Positions 33,878-43,041 of a stretch of DNA of 64,000 nt are shown here, in pieces. Position numbers and translations under genes: made by a program. Source of the DNA: Dinoroseobacter sp049800775 (GTDB taxonomy: Bacteria; Pseudomonadota; Alphaproteobacteria; Rhodobacterales; Rhodobacteraceae); assembly GCF_049800775.1 (NCBI RefSeq), contig NZ_JBNAFR010000008.1, forward strand, positions 119,151 through 183,150. Direction: 5' to 3'. The first letter of the stretch is position 1, and each line of letters opens with the position of its first letter. Below the pieces are notes generated by a model. It had not been told where the DNA came from, ran no database searches, and was given only the letters and a program-made list of their open reading frames with translations.

Positions 33878-35125
33878 ATGAAACGCTATTCCGCCTTTGC
33901 CATCGCCCGCGAAGCCGCCCGGTATCACCAGGGGTGGGAGCGCGCCTGGGCCTCTCCCGAGCCGCGCGCGCGCTATGACGCGGTGATCGTCGGGGCAGGG
34001 GGGCACGGGCTGGCCACCGCCTACCATCTGGGCAAAAACCACGGCATCACCAATGTCGCCGTGATCGAGAAGGGCTGGCTCGGGGGCGGGAACACGGGCC
34101 GGAACACCACCATCATCCGCTCGAACTACCTGCAGGACCCCTCGGCCGCGATCTACGAAAAGGCCCGCAGCCTCTACGAGACCCTCTCCCAGGACCTCAA
34201 CTACAACGTCATGTTCTCCCCCCGCGGCGTGCTCATGCTCGCCCAGACCCATCACGAGGTCCGCGGCTACCTGCGCACCGCCCAGGCCAACGAACTGCAA
34301 GGGGTCGCCACCGAGTTCGTCGGCCCCGAGCGGGTGAAAAAGCTCTGCCCGATCATCGACATCACCGGCCCGCGCTACCCGGTGCTGGGGGCCCTCTGGC
34401 AGCCCCGGGGCGGCACGGCGCGCCATGACGCGGTGGCCTGGGGCTATGCCCGGGCCTGCTCGGATATGGGCATGCATATCCTGCAACAGACCGAGGTCAC
34501 CGCCATCCGCTCCGAGGGCGGGCGGGTCACCGGGGTCGAAACCTCGCGCGGCGAGATCGGCTGTTCCAAGCTCGGCATCGTCGTGGCGGGCCATTCCGGC
34601 GTGCTGGCCGAGATGGGCGGCTTCCGCCTGCCGGTGGAATCCGTCGCCCTGCAGGCGCTCGTCTCCGAGCCGATCAAACCCTGCATGGATGTGGTCGTCA
34701 TGGCCAACACCGTCCACGGCTATATGAGCCAGTCCGACAAGGGCGAGATGGTGATCGGCGGCGGCGCGGACGGGTATAACAACTACACCCAGCGCGGCTC
34801 CTTCCAGCATATCGAGGAAACCGTCCGCGCCCTGATCGAAACCTTCCCCATGCTCTCGCGGCTGAAAATGCTGCGCCAATGGGGCGGGATCGTGGACATG
34901 ACCGGCGACCGCTCCCCGATCATCTCGAAAACGCCGCTCGGCGGGTGCTTCATCAATTGCGGCTGGGGCACTGGCGGGTTCAAGGCGATCCCCGGCTCCG
35001 GCTGGGCCACCGCCGAGATGATCGCGCACGGAGAGCCCGGACCCCTCGCCGCCGAGTTCGGCCTCAACCGCTTCGCCGAGGGCCGCTTCATCGACGAGAG
35101 CGTCGCAGCAGGGGTGGCACATTGA
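33878..35125 (+). CDS. soxB: Sarcosine oxidase beta subunit
   Basis: A 415-residue flavoprotein of the DAO family. The Rossmann dinucleotide-binding motif reads VIVGAGGHGLATAYHL (about 36-51), GNTGRNTTIIRSNY follows, and the conserved RHD with the His that carries covalent FMN lies in GGTARHDAVAWGYA (about 183). With alpha, gamma and delta it converts sarcosine and O2 to glycine, H2O2 and 5,10-methylene-THF. Its stop overlaps the start of the HD gene. Unusually, soxD, soxA and soxG are about 2 kb further on rather than adjacent. Confidence 0.95.
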   Translation: MKRYSAFAIAREAARYHQGWERAWASPEPRARYDAVIVGAGGHGLATAYHLGKNHGITNVAVIEKGWLGGGNTGRNTTIIRSNYLQDPSAAIYEKARSLYETLSQDLNYNVMFSPRGVLMLAQTHHEVRGYLRTAQANELQGVATEFVGPERVKKLCPIIDITGPRYPVLGALWQPRGGTARHDAVAWGYARACSDMGMHILQQTEVTAIRSEGGRVTGVETSRGEIGCSKLGIVVAGHSGVLAEMGGFRLPVESVALQALVSEPIKPCMDVVVMANTVHGYMSQSDKGEMVIGGGADGYNNYTQRGSFQHIEETVRALIETFPMLSRLKMLRQWGGIVDMTGDRSPIISKTPLGGCFINCGWGTGGFKAIPGSGWATAEMIAHGEPGPLAAEFGLNRFAEGRFIDESVAAGVAH

Positions 35126-35556
35126 TGAGCGATCTTCTCGGCAACGCCTTCGCAACCGCCTTTCGCGCCCATGAGGGCCATGTGGACAAATCCGGCGAGG
35201 TCTACGCCACCCATCTGGTGCGGGTCGCGGCGATGGTTGAGGGTGACGCGGCCCGCGCCGTGGCGCTCCTCCATGATACGGTGGAGGATACGGACCTGAC
35301 CGAGGCAGACATCCGGTCCGACTTCCCGCCCGAGATTGCCGACGCCGTCATGGCCCTGACAAAGCGCGCCAATGAACCGCTCGAGGATTACATCGCCCGG
35401 GTCGCCAGGAACCCCTTGGCGCGTCGGGTGAAGATCGCGGATATCACCGACAACTCCGCGCCATCCCGGATGGAAAAGCTCCCGCCCGACATGCAGGCAC
35501 GCCTCAAGATCAAGTATGGCAAGGCGCTGGCGCTGCTGGGCGCGGAGGCATCGTGA
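35125..35556 (+). CDS. HD-domain phosphohydrolase (RelA/SpoT-MESH1-like)
   Basis: A 143-residue single-domain HD protein. The metal motif HDTVEDTD (about 50-57) and KIADITDN (about 109-116) match small (p)ppGpp or nucleotide hydrolases of the SpoT/MESH1 type. It starts at ATG 35125, overlapping the soxB stop (TGATG), so it is translated with soxB. A metabolic link with sarcosine oxidation is not obvious. Confidence 0.78.
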   Translation: MSDLLGNAFATAFRAHEGHVDKSGEVYATHLVRVAAMVEGDAARAVALLHDTVEDTDLTEADIRSDFPPEIADAVMALTKRANEPLEDYIARVARNPLARRVKIADITDNSAPSRMEKLPPDMQARLKIKYGKALALLGAEAS

Positions 35557-35848
35557 TCGCGACCCGGCCTCTGATCCCGCGCCCTTTGCGGCGGGCGCAG
35601 GCTGACCAGCCAGCGTCGCGTGGTGGCCTGTCTGGCAGGGCCCGGCGCGCTGCGGGCCATGCATCGCGCCACCGACTTGCGCGAAACATCCCGGCGGTGC
35701 CCGCAAATGTCGCGCCATTGGCGAAGCATGGCCGATCCCTATCCGCCCATTCCGCGAGCATTGGCTCAAACCGGGCGGCCTTTGCCACCTCGGTTGTCTG
35801 GGCGCGCCGGGTCCCCCAGATCTGTCCCCTCATAGTGGAGGACAGTTC

Positions 35849-36094
35849 ATGTCAGACTACGAAAACCGAACCACATCTGCACGTCACGCGGTCGGGCGCG
35901 CGCCCGGCGGCGGCAGCAAGGCCATATTCTGGGTGCTGGGCATCGTCTTGCTGCTCATCTTCAGCATCCTCTTCTTCGCAGGCAGCGAGCCGGGCCCGGC
36001 CATCGGACCCGATGGCACGCCTGCGCCCGCCGCTGTGCCGGATGCCCCGATTGCGCCCGACATGCCGGGACAATCGCCCGTCGCACCGCAGTAA
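35849..36094 (+). CDS. Small membrane-anchored protein, Pro/Ala-rich
   Basis: 81 residues. One transmembrane segment (AIFWVLGIVLLLIFSILFFAG, about 25-45) is followed by a Pro-rich periplasmic tail. GGAGGACAGTTC directly before ATG is a strong ribosome site, so the gene is probably real. No family recognised. The 292 nt before it contain no gene. Confidence 0.6.
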   Translation: MSDYENRTTSARHAVGRAPGGGSKAIFWVLGIVLLLIFSILFFAGSEPGPAIGPDGTPAPAAVPDAPIAPDMPGQSPVAPQ

Positions 36095-36184
36095 CCGACC
36101 GTCACACGCACCATCACAGGCGGCGCATTCCTTCGGGGATGCGCCGCTCGCCGCCAGACCCCGCCAGCACGCAGGGGGGCGGCC

Positions 36185-36613
36185 ATGATCGCCCATCTGC
36201 GCACGCGCCTGCCACGCGCCGTCGCCGTGATCGGCCTCGCGCTCTATATCCTTGGCACTACGATCAGCCTCGCCTCCGGGCACCCCGAGATCTTCCAGCG
36301 CTTCGGCGCGCTCGGCGTTGCCGCCGCCATCCTCTTTTTCACCGACCGCCTGACCCAGATTGAGCTGACCCGCCAGCGCGCGGTCGAGGCCATGCTCCAT
36401 GAATACGGATTGCGCTTCGAGGCCATCGCCTCGGGCACCCGTCCCGAAGACCTGCCGAATGAGGGCTACACGCTCGATTTTCTCGATGAGGAATCCGCCT
36501 TCACCCGGCTGCGCCGCAAGGCCGAAGCGATCAACTCCGGCAACACCGCGCTCCTGTCCGTGGCGACCCTGCAATGGGGTTTTGGCGATCTGGCGATCGA
36601 GGCGATGTCATGA
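36185..36613 (+). CDS. Membrane protein of unknown function
   Basis: 142 residues. Two hydrophobic segments near the N-terminus (about 12-30 and 40-55) are followed by a helical cytoplasmic domain (TQIELTRQRAVEAMLHEYGL onward). No family recognised. The stop overlaps the start of the VOC-like gene (ATGTCATGA), so the two are coupled. It lies within the block that separates soxB from soxDAG. Confidence 0.6.
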   Translation: MIAHLRTRLPRAVAVIGLALYILGTTISLASGHPEIFQRFGALGVAAAILFFTDRLTQIELTRQRAVEAMLHEYGLRFEAIASGTRPEDLPNEGYTLDFLDEESAFTRLRRKAEAINSGNTALLSVATLQWGFGDLAIEAMS

Positions 36614-37014
36614 GCCTTCGGGAGGGGGCCCATATCATGCTGGCCAGGGCAGGGCGCGACGACGCGGTCGCGCTTTCCCGCGATCGGCTGGACCTGCAGC
36701 GAGATCGTCTCTGGCCGGGCGGGACCTGTTTCAGCGCAGGCACGCGCTGGCTCCGCCGCTCCCGCGATTCTGCGGCCGTCCCATGCCGCGACGCGCCCCA
36801 TTTCGCTTTCGGCAGTGCCGCCGAGGAGTTCGACGCTATGGCATCCCGCATCCGCGCCTCCGGCGCGCGCATCTGGCAGGACAGCCGCGCCGAGAGGGCA
36901 GCGCCCTGTGTCTGCGACCCGAACGGGCCCAGGCCGGCGCGCCATCCGGGCCGCCTTGCCGCCTGCCTCGCCCTGCCGCCTTCCGCCCGAAAGGACGCGC
37001 CATGCCCCGCCTGA
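36610..37014 (+). CDS. Degenerate VOC-superfamily (FosA/glyoxalase-like) protein
   Basis: 134 residues. The fold is readable as SLREGAHIMLARAG, GGTCFSAGTRWL, then DAPHFAFGSAAEEFDAMASRI and IWQDSRAERAAPCVCDPNG, as in FosA-type thiol transferases. Two metal His positions (AHIML, PHFAF) persist, but the C-terminal segment that should read G-x-x-LELH reads GPRPARHPG, so the metal Glu is lost. The N-terminal Val-Arg-Asp motif is also altered. It is probably inactive or decaying, although the frame is still open. ATG 36610 overlaps the previous stop. Confidence 0.55.
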   Translation: MSLREGAHIMLARAGRDDAVALSRDRLDLQRDRLWPGGTCFSAGTRWLRRSRDSAAVPCRDAPHFAFGSAAEEFDAMASRIRASGARIWQDSRAERAAPCVCDPNGPRPARHPGRLAACLALPPSARKDAPCPA

Positions 37015-37141
37015 GCCCGCCGCCGACCGTGAACAGACCCTTACCCCAGCGCGCGCCGGTGCCCGACACTTGCCCGACACTTGTCCGACAGGGGGCCGAC
37101 ACTGTGCCGACGCCCTGTCCGACCCGTTTTCCGGAGGTTCC

Positions 37142-37465
37142 ATGCTCCTTCTGACCTGCCCCAATTGCGGCCTGACTGTCGAGGAAACCGAGCTTTCCCC
37201 GGGCGGGCAGGCGCATATCTCCCGCGCCGGACCCGAGGCTGATGACGCCGCGGTGGAGGCCTATCTCTTTCACCGCAAGAACCCCAAGGGCGTGCATTTC
37301 GAACGCTGGCGTCACGCCTATGGCTGCGGCAAGTGGTTCCACGCGGCCCGCTGCACCGTGACCCTCGAGGTGTTCGGCACCTATTCCGCGCAAGTCTTTG
37401 AACCACCACAGGAAATCCTCGACGCCATCCGCGCCCGCCGCCCCGACTGGAGCCCGAATTCGTGA
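37142..37465 (+). CDS. soxD: Sarcosine oxidase delta subunit
   Basis: A 107-residue zinc-binding subunit. Ligand cysteines are seen in LTCPNCG (residues 6 and 9), and the His/Cys pair lies in YGCGKWFHAARC. The FHRKNPKGVHFERWRHAYGC segment is diagnostic. It is followed after 70 nt by soxA. It stabilises the heterotetramer; it is separated from soxB by about 2 kb of other genes. Confidence 0.93.
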   Translation: MLLLTCPNCGLTVEETELSPGGQAHISRAGPEADDAAVEAYLFHRKNPKGVHFERWRHAYGCGKWFHAARCTVTLEVFGTYSAQVFEPPQEILDAIRARRPDWSPNS

Positions 37466-37535
37466 CCACTCCCCGTCTTCATTGTTCCAAAAATACTCAA
37501 AACCCGCCCCTCCCAACCGGCGCAGGATCCGCATC

Positions 37536-40500
37536 ATGAGCACCCGTCTCGCCAAGGGCGGTCGCCTGATCGACCGCAGCACCCCGCTGGAATTTTCCTT
37601 CAACGGCAAGCGCCTGCGCGGCTATGCCGGTGACACGCTGGCCTCCGCCCTGCTCGGGGCCGGCCAGATGCTCATGGGGCGCTCGTTCAAATACCACCGC
37701 CCCCGCGGCGTCGTCGCCTCCGGAGCTGAAGAGCCCAACGCCCTGATGACATTGGGAAAAAGCGCTTCGCTTGAGCCCAATCAGCGCGCAACCACGACCG
37801 AGCTTTTCGCCGGGCTGGAGGCCCGCAGCCAGAACCATTGGCCCAGCCTTGAATTCGATGTGGGCGCGATCAACAGCAAGCTGTCGCGCTACCTGCCCGC
37901 CGGGTTCTACTACAAGACCTTCATCCACCCCCGGCCCCTCTGGAAACATCTCTTCGAACCGGTGATCCGCAAGTCCGCAGGCCTCGGTCCCGCCCCGACA
38001 GAGCGCGACGCGGATCGCTATGAACATCTCTACTGGCACACGGATATCCTGATCATCGGCGGCGGGGTCGCGGGGCTGCAGGCCGCGCTCAACGCCGCTG
38101 CTACCGGGGCGCAGGTGACGCTGATCGAACAGAATGCCCATTGGGGCGGGCGCGCGCCCGTGGATGGCGGAACGCTGGCGGGCGAGACGCCCGAGGCCTG
38201 GGTCGCCAAGGCGCTGGAGACCCTGCGTCAGGCCCCGAATGTCACCCTGCGCAATCGCTGCATGGGGGCCGGGGTCTACGATCACGGCTACGTGCTGGCC
38301 TATGAGCGGATCACCGATCACGCCCCGGATCCGGAGGCCCCGCGCCACCGGCTCTGGCGGATCCGGGCCCGGCAGATCATCACCGCAACCGGTGCGATCG
38401 AGCGGCCCTTGTCCTTTGCAGGCAATGACTTGCCCGGTGTCATGCTGGCCTCGGCTGTGCGCGACTACGCCGTCAATCAGGGGGTGAGCCCCGGGGACCG
38501 CACGGTGATCGTCACCAATAATGACGACGCGTACCGCACGGCGCTGACCCTGCTCGATGCCGGGCTCTCGGTGCCGGCTGTGCTCGACGCGCGCGAGACC
38601 GCGACGGGCCCCTTGCCGGAGGCCGTGCGCGCCCGCGGGGTTGCGATCCATTGCGGCACCGGGATCGCCGCGACGCTAGGAAAGGCCCGGGTCACCGGGG
38701 TGACGACCTGCTTGCAGGCGGGCGAGGGCGCAGCGCTCGACACCATCCCCTGCGACTGCGTGGCCATGTCCGGTGGCTGGTCGCCGGTGGTGCATCTCTG
38801 GTCCCATTGCGGCGGCAAGCTCACCTGGGACACGGAGCGGCTCTGCTTCAAGCCCGACCCGGCCAAGGCGCCCACGGGCGCCGATGGTCTGCCTTTCGTG
38901 CTCCCTGCAGGGGCGGCGTCGGGCATCAGCCATCTGGCCGCAGTCCTGACCGACGCCACCGAGGCCGGCGCTCTGGCCGCCCGGCGCGTCGGCGCGGAGG
39001 ACATGTCCTCCGCGCGCCCGCACCCGGTGCCCGAGGTCAGCGCCCCCAAGGAACAGGCCATCGCCCCGGTCTGGCTCATGCCCCAGGGGGCGAGCATCGA
39101 GAAACGCGGCAAGATGTGGCTCGACTACCAGAACGATGTGAAGGTCTCGGATGTGCAACTCGCCGCCCGCGAAGGTTTCGAAAGCGTTGAACATACCAAA
39201 CGCTACACCACGCTCGGCATGGCCACGGATCAGGGCAAGCTCAGCAATATCAACGGCCTCGCCGTGCTCGCCGGGGCGCTCGATGCCGAGATCCCGCAAG
39301 TCGGCACCACGACCTTCCGCCCGCCCTATACCCCGCTCTCCATGGGGGCGATCGCGGGCGAGGCGCGGGCCGAGCTGTTCCAGCCCCTGCGCCGCACACC
39401 CATGCATGCCTGGCACGATGCCAACGGCGCGGAGTGGGAGCCTGTGGGCCAGTGGCGGCGGCCCTATTGCTATCTCCAGCCCAGTGAAACCACGCAAGAC
39501 GCCGTCGCCCGTGAGGTGTTGGCCACGCGCAACGGGGTCGGGCTGCTCGACGCCTCGACGCTGGGCAAGCTGCTGGTGCGCGGGCCCGATGCCGGGGTCT
39601 TTCTCGACCGGCTATACACCAATATGATGAGCAGCCTGAAACCCGGGCGCTGCCGCTACGGGCTGATGTGCAACGATAACGGCTTCCTGATGGATGACGG
39701 CGTCGTGGCCCGGTTAGACGACCAGAGCTTCCTCTGCCACACCACCACGGGCGGGGCCGATCATATCCACCAGCACATGGAGGAATGGCTGCAGACCGAG
39801 TGGTGGGGCCTCAGGGTCCATGTGGTCAATCTGACCGAGCAATTCGCCCAGATCGCCGTTGTCGGCCCGCAAGCACGGCAAGTCCTGACGGCGCTCGGCG
39901 GCATGGATGTCTCGGCCGAGACGCTGCCCTTCATGAGTTGGGCCGATGGCACCCTGGCCGGGCATCCGGTGCGGGTCTACCGGATCAGCTTCTCGGGGGA
40001 GCTCAGCTACGAAATTGCCGTGCCCGCCGATCAGGGCCGGACGCTCTGGGACAAGATCCTCGACATCGGCGCGCCCATGGGCATGACACCCTACGGGACC
40101 GAGGCGCTGCATGTGCTGCGCGCCGAGAAGGGCTTCATCATCATCGGGGACGAGACCGATGGCACCGTGATCCCGCAGGATCTGGGCCTCGACTGGGCGA
40201 TCTCGAAAAAGAAGGACGACTTCCTCGGCAAGCGCGCCCAGAGCCGCAGTCACATGGCCGATCCGAACCGGTGGAAGCTCGTGGGGCTCGAGACGCTCGA
40301 TGCCTCGGTGCTGCCGGACGGGGCCTATGTGTTGGGCGAGGGGGACAACGCCAATGGCCAGCGGGTGACGATCGGGCGGATCACCTCGACCTATCGCTCG
40401 CCCACCCTGAAACGGGGCATCGCCATGGGGCTGGTCCTGCACGGGCCGGACCGGATGGGCGAGATTGTCGAGGTCGGGCTGCTTGGGCAGCGGCAGGTCA

Positions 40501-40559
40501 AGGCACGGATCGTCGATCCGGTCTTTTATGACAAGGCGGGGGAGAAGCAGAATGTCTGA
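37536..40559 (+). CDS. soxA: Sarcosine oxidase alpha subunit
   Basis: 1007 residues, the full family length. An N-terminal 2Fe-2S-like fold (without cysteines) has FNGKRLRGYAGDTLASALLG, the NAD-binding motif LIIGGGVAGLQAAL is near 170, and the C-terminal half (from about 610) is an aminomethyltransferase (GcvT-like) folate domain that makes 5,10-methylene-THF. ATG 37536 was chosen; the open frame upstream overlaps soxD and has no family match. Its stop overlaps soxG by 8 nt. Confidence 0.95.
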   Translation: MSTRLAKGGRLIDRSTPLEFSFNGKRLRGYAGDTLASALLGAGQMLMGRSFKYHRPRGVVASGAEEPNALMTLGKSASLEPNQRATTTELFAGLEARSQNHWPSLEFDVGAINSKLSRYLPAGFYYKTFIHPRPLWKHLFEPVIRKSAGLGPAPTERDADRYEHLYWHTDILIIGGGVAGLQAALNAAATGAQVTLIEQNAHWGGRAPVDGGTLAGETPEAWVAKALETLRQAPNVTLRNRCMGAGVYDHGYVLAYERITDHAPDPEAPRHRLWRIRARQIITATGAIERPLSFAGNDLPGVMLASAVRDYAVNQGVSPGDRTVIVTNNDDAYRTALTLLDAGLSVPAVLDARETATGPLPEAVRARGVAIHCGTGIAATLGKARVTGVTTCLQAGEGAALDTIPCDCVAMSGGWSPVVHLWSHCGGKLTWDTERLCFKPDPAKAPTGADGLPFVLPAGAASGISHLAAVLTDATEAGALAARRVGAEDMSSARPHPVPEVSAPKEQAIAPVWLMPQGASIEKRGKMWLDYQNDVKVSDVQLAAREGFESVEHTKRYTTLGMATDQGKLSNINGLAVLAGALDAEIPQVGTTTFRPPYTPLSMGAIAGEARAELFQPLRRTPMHAWHDANGAEWEPVGQWRRPYCYLQPSETTQDAVAREVLATRNGVGLLDASTLGKLLVRGPDAGVFLDRLYTNMMSSLKPGRCRYGLMCNDNGFLMDDGVVARLDDQSFLCHTTTGGADHIHQHMEEWLQTEWWGLRVHVVNLTEQFAQIAVVGPQARQVLTALGGMDVSAETLPFMSWADGTLAGHPVRVYRISFSGELSYEIAVPADQGRTLWDKILDIGAPMGMTPYGTEALHVLRAEKGFIIIGDETDGTVIPQDLGLDWAISKKKDDFLGKRAQSRSHMADPNRWKLVGLETLDASVLPDGAYVLGEGDNANGQRVTIGRITSTYRSPTLKRGIAMGLVLHGPDRMGEIVEVGLLGQRQVKARIVDPVFYDKAGEKQNV

Positions 40560-41094
40560 GCCATACGCACCGCAGATCGCCGAGGTCACCGGGCTGGGGA
40601 TGATCACCATCCGCGCGGATCTGGGCGCGGCGGAGACCACCGCCGTCTTCGAGCATGCTCTTGGGCTCGCCGCCCCGGCACCGCGCCAGATCACTCAGGC
40701 CGCCGAGCTTGCCCTTGCCTGGATGTCGCCGGATGAGGCGATGCTCTTTTGTCCGCGCGCCGAGGTTGGGGCGCGGGTCACGGCGCTGACGGAGGGCTTC
40801 GGGGATGCCTTTGCCACCTGTGTCGATGTCTCGGATGCGCGCCGGGTCTACGAGGTCTCGGGGCCCGGGGCGCGCGAATGCCTGGCCAAGCTCACCCCGG
40901 CCCCCATGGCGCCCGAGCGGTTCGGGATGGGCGAGATGCGCCGCACACGGCTCGCCCAGGTGGCCACGGCCCTCTGGATGCCGGCACCGGACCGGGTGCG
41001 GCTGATCTGCTTTCGCTCGGTTGCGCAATATGTCGAGGATCTGCTGGCGGTCTCGGCCGCACCGGGAGGAGCGCTGCGGCTCTTTGCGGAGTAA
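40552..41094 (+). CDS. soxG: Sarcosine oxidase gamma subunit
   Basis: A 180-residue subunit of the GcvT-like fold. It shows VTGLGMITIRADLG at the N-terminus, the central DVSDARRVYEVSGPGARECLAKL and the terminal CFRSVAQYVEDLL. ATG 40552 overlaps the soxA stop. It completes the beta-delta-alpha-gamma complex. Confidence 0.92.
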   Translation: MSEPYAPQIAEVTGLGMITIRADLGAAETTAVFEHALGLAAPAPRQITQAAELALAWMSPDEAMLFCPRAEVGARVTALTEGFGDAFATCVDVSDARRVYEVSGPGARECLAKLTPAPMAPERFGMGEMRRTRLAQVATALWMPAPDRVRLICFRSVAQYVEDLLAVSAAPGGALRLFAE

Positions 41095-41173
41095 CCGCGC
41101 GAGGCAGCCCGGACAGGGACAGAGACGGGACGGGGCGGGGGGCGTAAATCCCCCCTCGATCCGCTTCGAGCCC

Positions 41174-41203
41174 TTGACCTTGCGGAGCGAAGGCCTCTTA
41201 TAC
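41174..41203 (+). promoter_or_regulatory. Probable sigma-70 promoter of the superoxide dismutase gene
   Basis: A TTGACC box (41174-41179) and TTATAC (41198-41203) are separated by 18 nt, 36 nt before the sodB start. The region stands out as AT-richer than the flanks. Confidence 0.55.
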
Positions 41204-41238
41204 CTCCTACACTGACCCAACGTGCGAGAGGGGCCGCC

Positions 41239-41838
41239 ATGGCTTTTGAACTTCCCGATCTTCCCTATGCTCATGACGCGCTCGCGTCCAAAGGCATGTC
41301 CGCTGAGACGCTCGAATACCACCATGACCTGCACCACAAGGCCTATGTGGATAACGGCAACAAGCTGATCGCCGGCACCGAGTGGGAGGGCAAGACCCTC
41401 GAAGAGATCATCACCGGCACCTATGCCAAGGACGCCGTGGCGCAGAACGGGATCTTCAACAACATCAGCCAGTTGTGGAACCACAACCAGTTCTGGGAAA
41501 TGATGGGCCCGGGCGATGCGGGCATGCCCGGCGAGCTGGAAAAGGCGATCACCGAGAGCTTTGGCTCGGTCGATGAGTTCAAGTCGCAGTTCTCCGCTGC
41601 GGGCGCGGGCCAGTTCGGTTCCGGCTGGGCTTGGCTCGTGAAGAATGCCGACGGCTCGCTGGCCGTGACCAAGACCGAGAATGGCGTGAACCCGCTCTGC
41701 TTTGGTCAGACCGCGCTGCTGGGCTGCGATGTGTGGGAGCATTCCTACTATATCGACTTCCGCAACAAGCGTCCGGCCTACCTGTCGAACTTCCTCGACA
41801 GCCTGGTGAACTGGGAAAACGTCGCGTCGCGCCTCTGA
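41239..41838 (+). CDS. sodB: Fe/Mn superoxide dismutase
   Basis: A 199-residue cytoplasmic enzyme. Metal ligands are visible: H28 in LEYHHDLHH, His in LWNHNQFW, and Asp and His in DVWEHSYY. AGAGQFGSGWAWLV and NISQLWNHNQFW favour the Fe or cambialistic class. It is monocistronic, with its own promoter and an intrinsic terminator. Its position after sarcosine oxidase, a peroxide producer, may be fortuitous. Confidence 0.96.
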   Translation: MAFELPDLPYAHDALASKGMSAETLEYHHDLHHKAYVDNGNKLIAGTEWEGKTLEEIITGTYAKDAVAQNGIFNNISQLWNHNQFWEMMGPGDAGMPGELEKAITESFGSVDEFKSQFSAAGAGQFGSGWAWLVKNADGSLAVTKTENGVNPLCFGQTALLGCDVWEHSYYIDFRNKRPAYLSNFLDSLVNWENVASRL

Positions 41839-41864
41839 GCCTCGACCGAAAAACGATCCTGCAG

Positions 41865-41889
41865 CGCCCCGGTCGGACCGGGGCGTTTT
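41865..41889 (+). terminator. Intrinsic terminator of sodB
   Basis: A perfect 9-bp GC-rich stem (41865-41873 with 41877-41885) with a 3-nt loop is followed by TTTT, 27 nt after the sodB stop. Confidence 0.88.
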
Positions 41890-41960
41890 GCGTTTCAGAG
41901 GGGTCGGGGTGATCCCGCGCGGCGGGTCTCAGGGGCGGAGGGCGTCTGCGCGGGGCTGGC

Positions 41961-42395
41961 TCAGGGGCGGACGCTGCGCGAGTTCGAATTGGCGTTCACC
42001 ACGACCCGGTTTACACCCTGCAGCTGGATATCGCTGATGAAGCGGGCGGCCACGATCTCGCGCGAGCGCTCGCTGCCGGGCGGGGTCGGCAGGACCGGCT
42101 CGGCCACGCGGAATTCAAAGCTCAGCTCGCCATTGACCGGGCCATCCTCGGTCAGGGGCACAAGCTCGGCATCCCAGTAGCCCTGCACATCCGGCCGTCC
42201 CACCGCCGTCACCACGATCCCGCCGGGCAGGCGGTCGCGGCGCACCGAGGTCACGGTGCGCACGGATTGGCGCTGGTCGACGACAAAGACTTCGGGCGCG
42301 GGCTCCAGCCGCTCGATCTCGGGCTCGTTGGAAAACAGCTCGGCACACCCGGACAGCGCAAGCGCCATGCCCCCCAACAAAACAATCGACCGCAC
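41961..42395 (-). CDS. Small lipoprotein of unknown function
   Basis: 144 residues with signal peptide MRSIVLLGGMALALSGC; the lipobox LSGC (C17) is followed by AELF. The mature part is beta-rich with no recognised domain (DRLPGGIVVTAVGRPDVQGYWD). It is convergent with sodB and divergent from sufE. Confidence 0.75.
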   Translation of the reverse strand: MRSIVLLGGMALALSGCAELFSNEPEIERLEPAPEVFVVDQRQSVRTVTSVRRDRLPGGIVVTAVGRPDVQGYWDAELVPLTEDGPVNGELSFEFRVAEPVLPTPPGSERSREIVAARFISDIQLQGVNRVVVNANSNSRSVRP

Positions 42396-42547
42396 GTGGA
42401 GTGTCCTTCCCTTGATCCGATCCTCTCTGCCTATCGGATCGACAGCGCGTTGAAAACCCTGTCCCCCTGCCGGAACCGGGGCATTTTCGCTGGACGGGCT
42501 GAGCGCGGGCTCCTAGGTGAAGACCACACGCGACTGACGAGGATTCC

Positions 42548-42976
42548 ATGGCCACCGAAGCTTTTGAAGACATCGCCGAAACCTTCGAGTTTCTCGAGGA
42601 TTGGGAAGATCGCTATCGCCATGTGATCGACATGGGCAAGGCGATGCCCCCGCTGGATGAGGCGTTTCGGGTGCCCGCGACCAAGGTGGATGGCTGTGCG
42701 AGCCAAGTCTGGCTCCTGCCGCAGATCGAGGGGGCCGGGTCCGGCGCCGTGTTCGACTTTCAGGGCGAGAGTGATGCGATGATCGTGCGGGGGCTGATCG
42801 CGGTGCTCCATGCGCTGTATTCCGGGTTGCCCGTGGGCGAGGTGCTGGCCGTGGACGCGCCGGCCGAGCTGGCCCGGCTGGGCCTGCATGATCACCTTTC
42901 GGCGCAGCGCTCCAACGGGGTGCGCGCCATGGTCGAGCGGATCCGCAAGCTGGCCGCCGAGGCGCAAGCCGCCTGA
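42548..42976 (+). CDS. sufE: Cysteine desulfurase activator SufE
   Basis: A 142-residue SufE-family protein. The sulfur-accepting C50 lies in KVDGCASQVWLLPQ, and the C-terminal LHDHLSAQRSNGVRAMVERI is typical. It stimulates SufS by accepting persulfide for Fe-S assembly. It is a stand-alone gene here, away from any suf operon. Confidence 0.95.
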   Translation: MATEAFEDIAETFEFLEDWEDRYRHVIDMGKAMPPLDEAFRVPATKVDGCASQVWLLPQIEGAGSGAVFDFQGESDAMIVRGLIAVLHALYSGLPVGEVLAVDAPAELARLGLHDHLSAQRSNGVRAMVERIRKLAAEAQAA

Positions 42977-43041
42977 TCCTGCGGATCGGCGGGAATCTAG
43001 GCCTCCGGCGGGGATATTTCCGGACTTAAGTGCGGCTGCGC

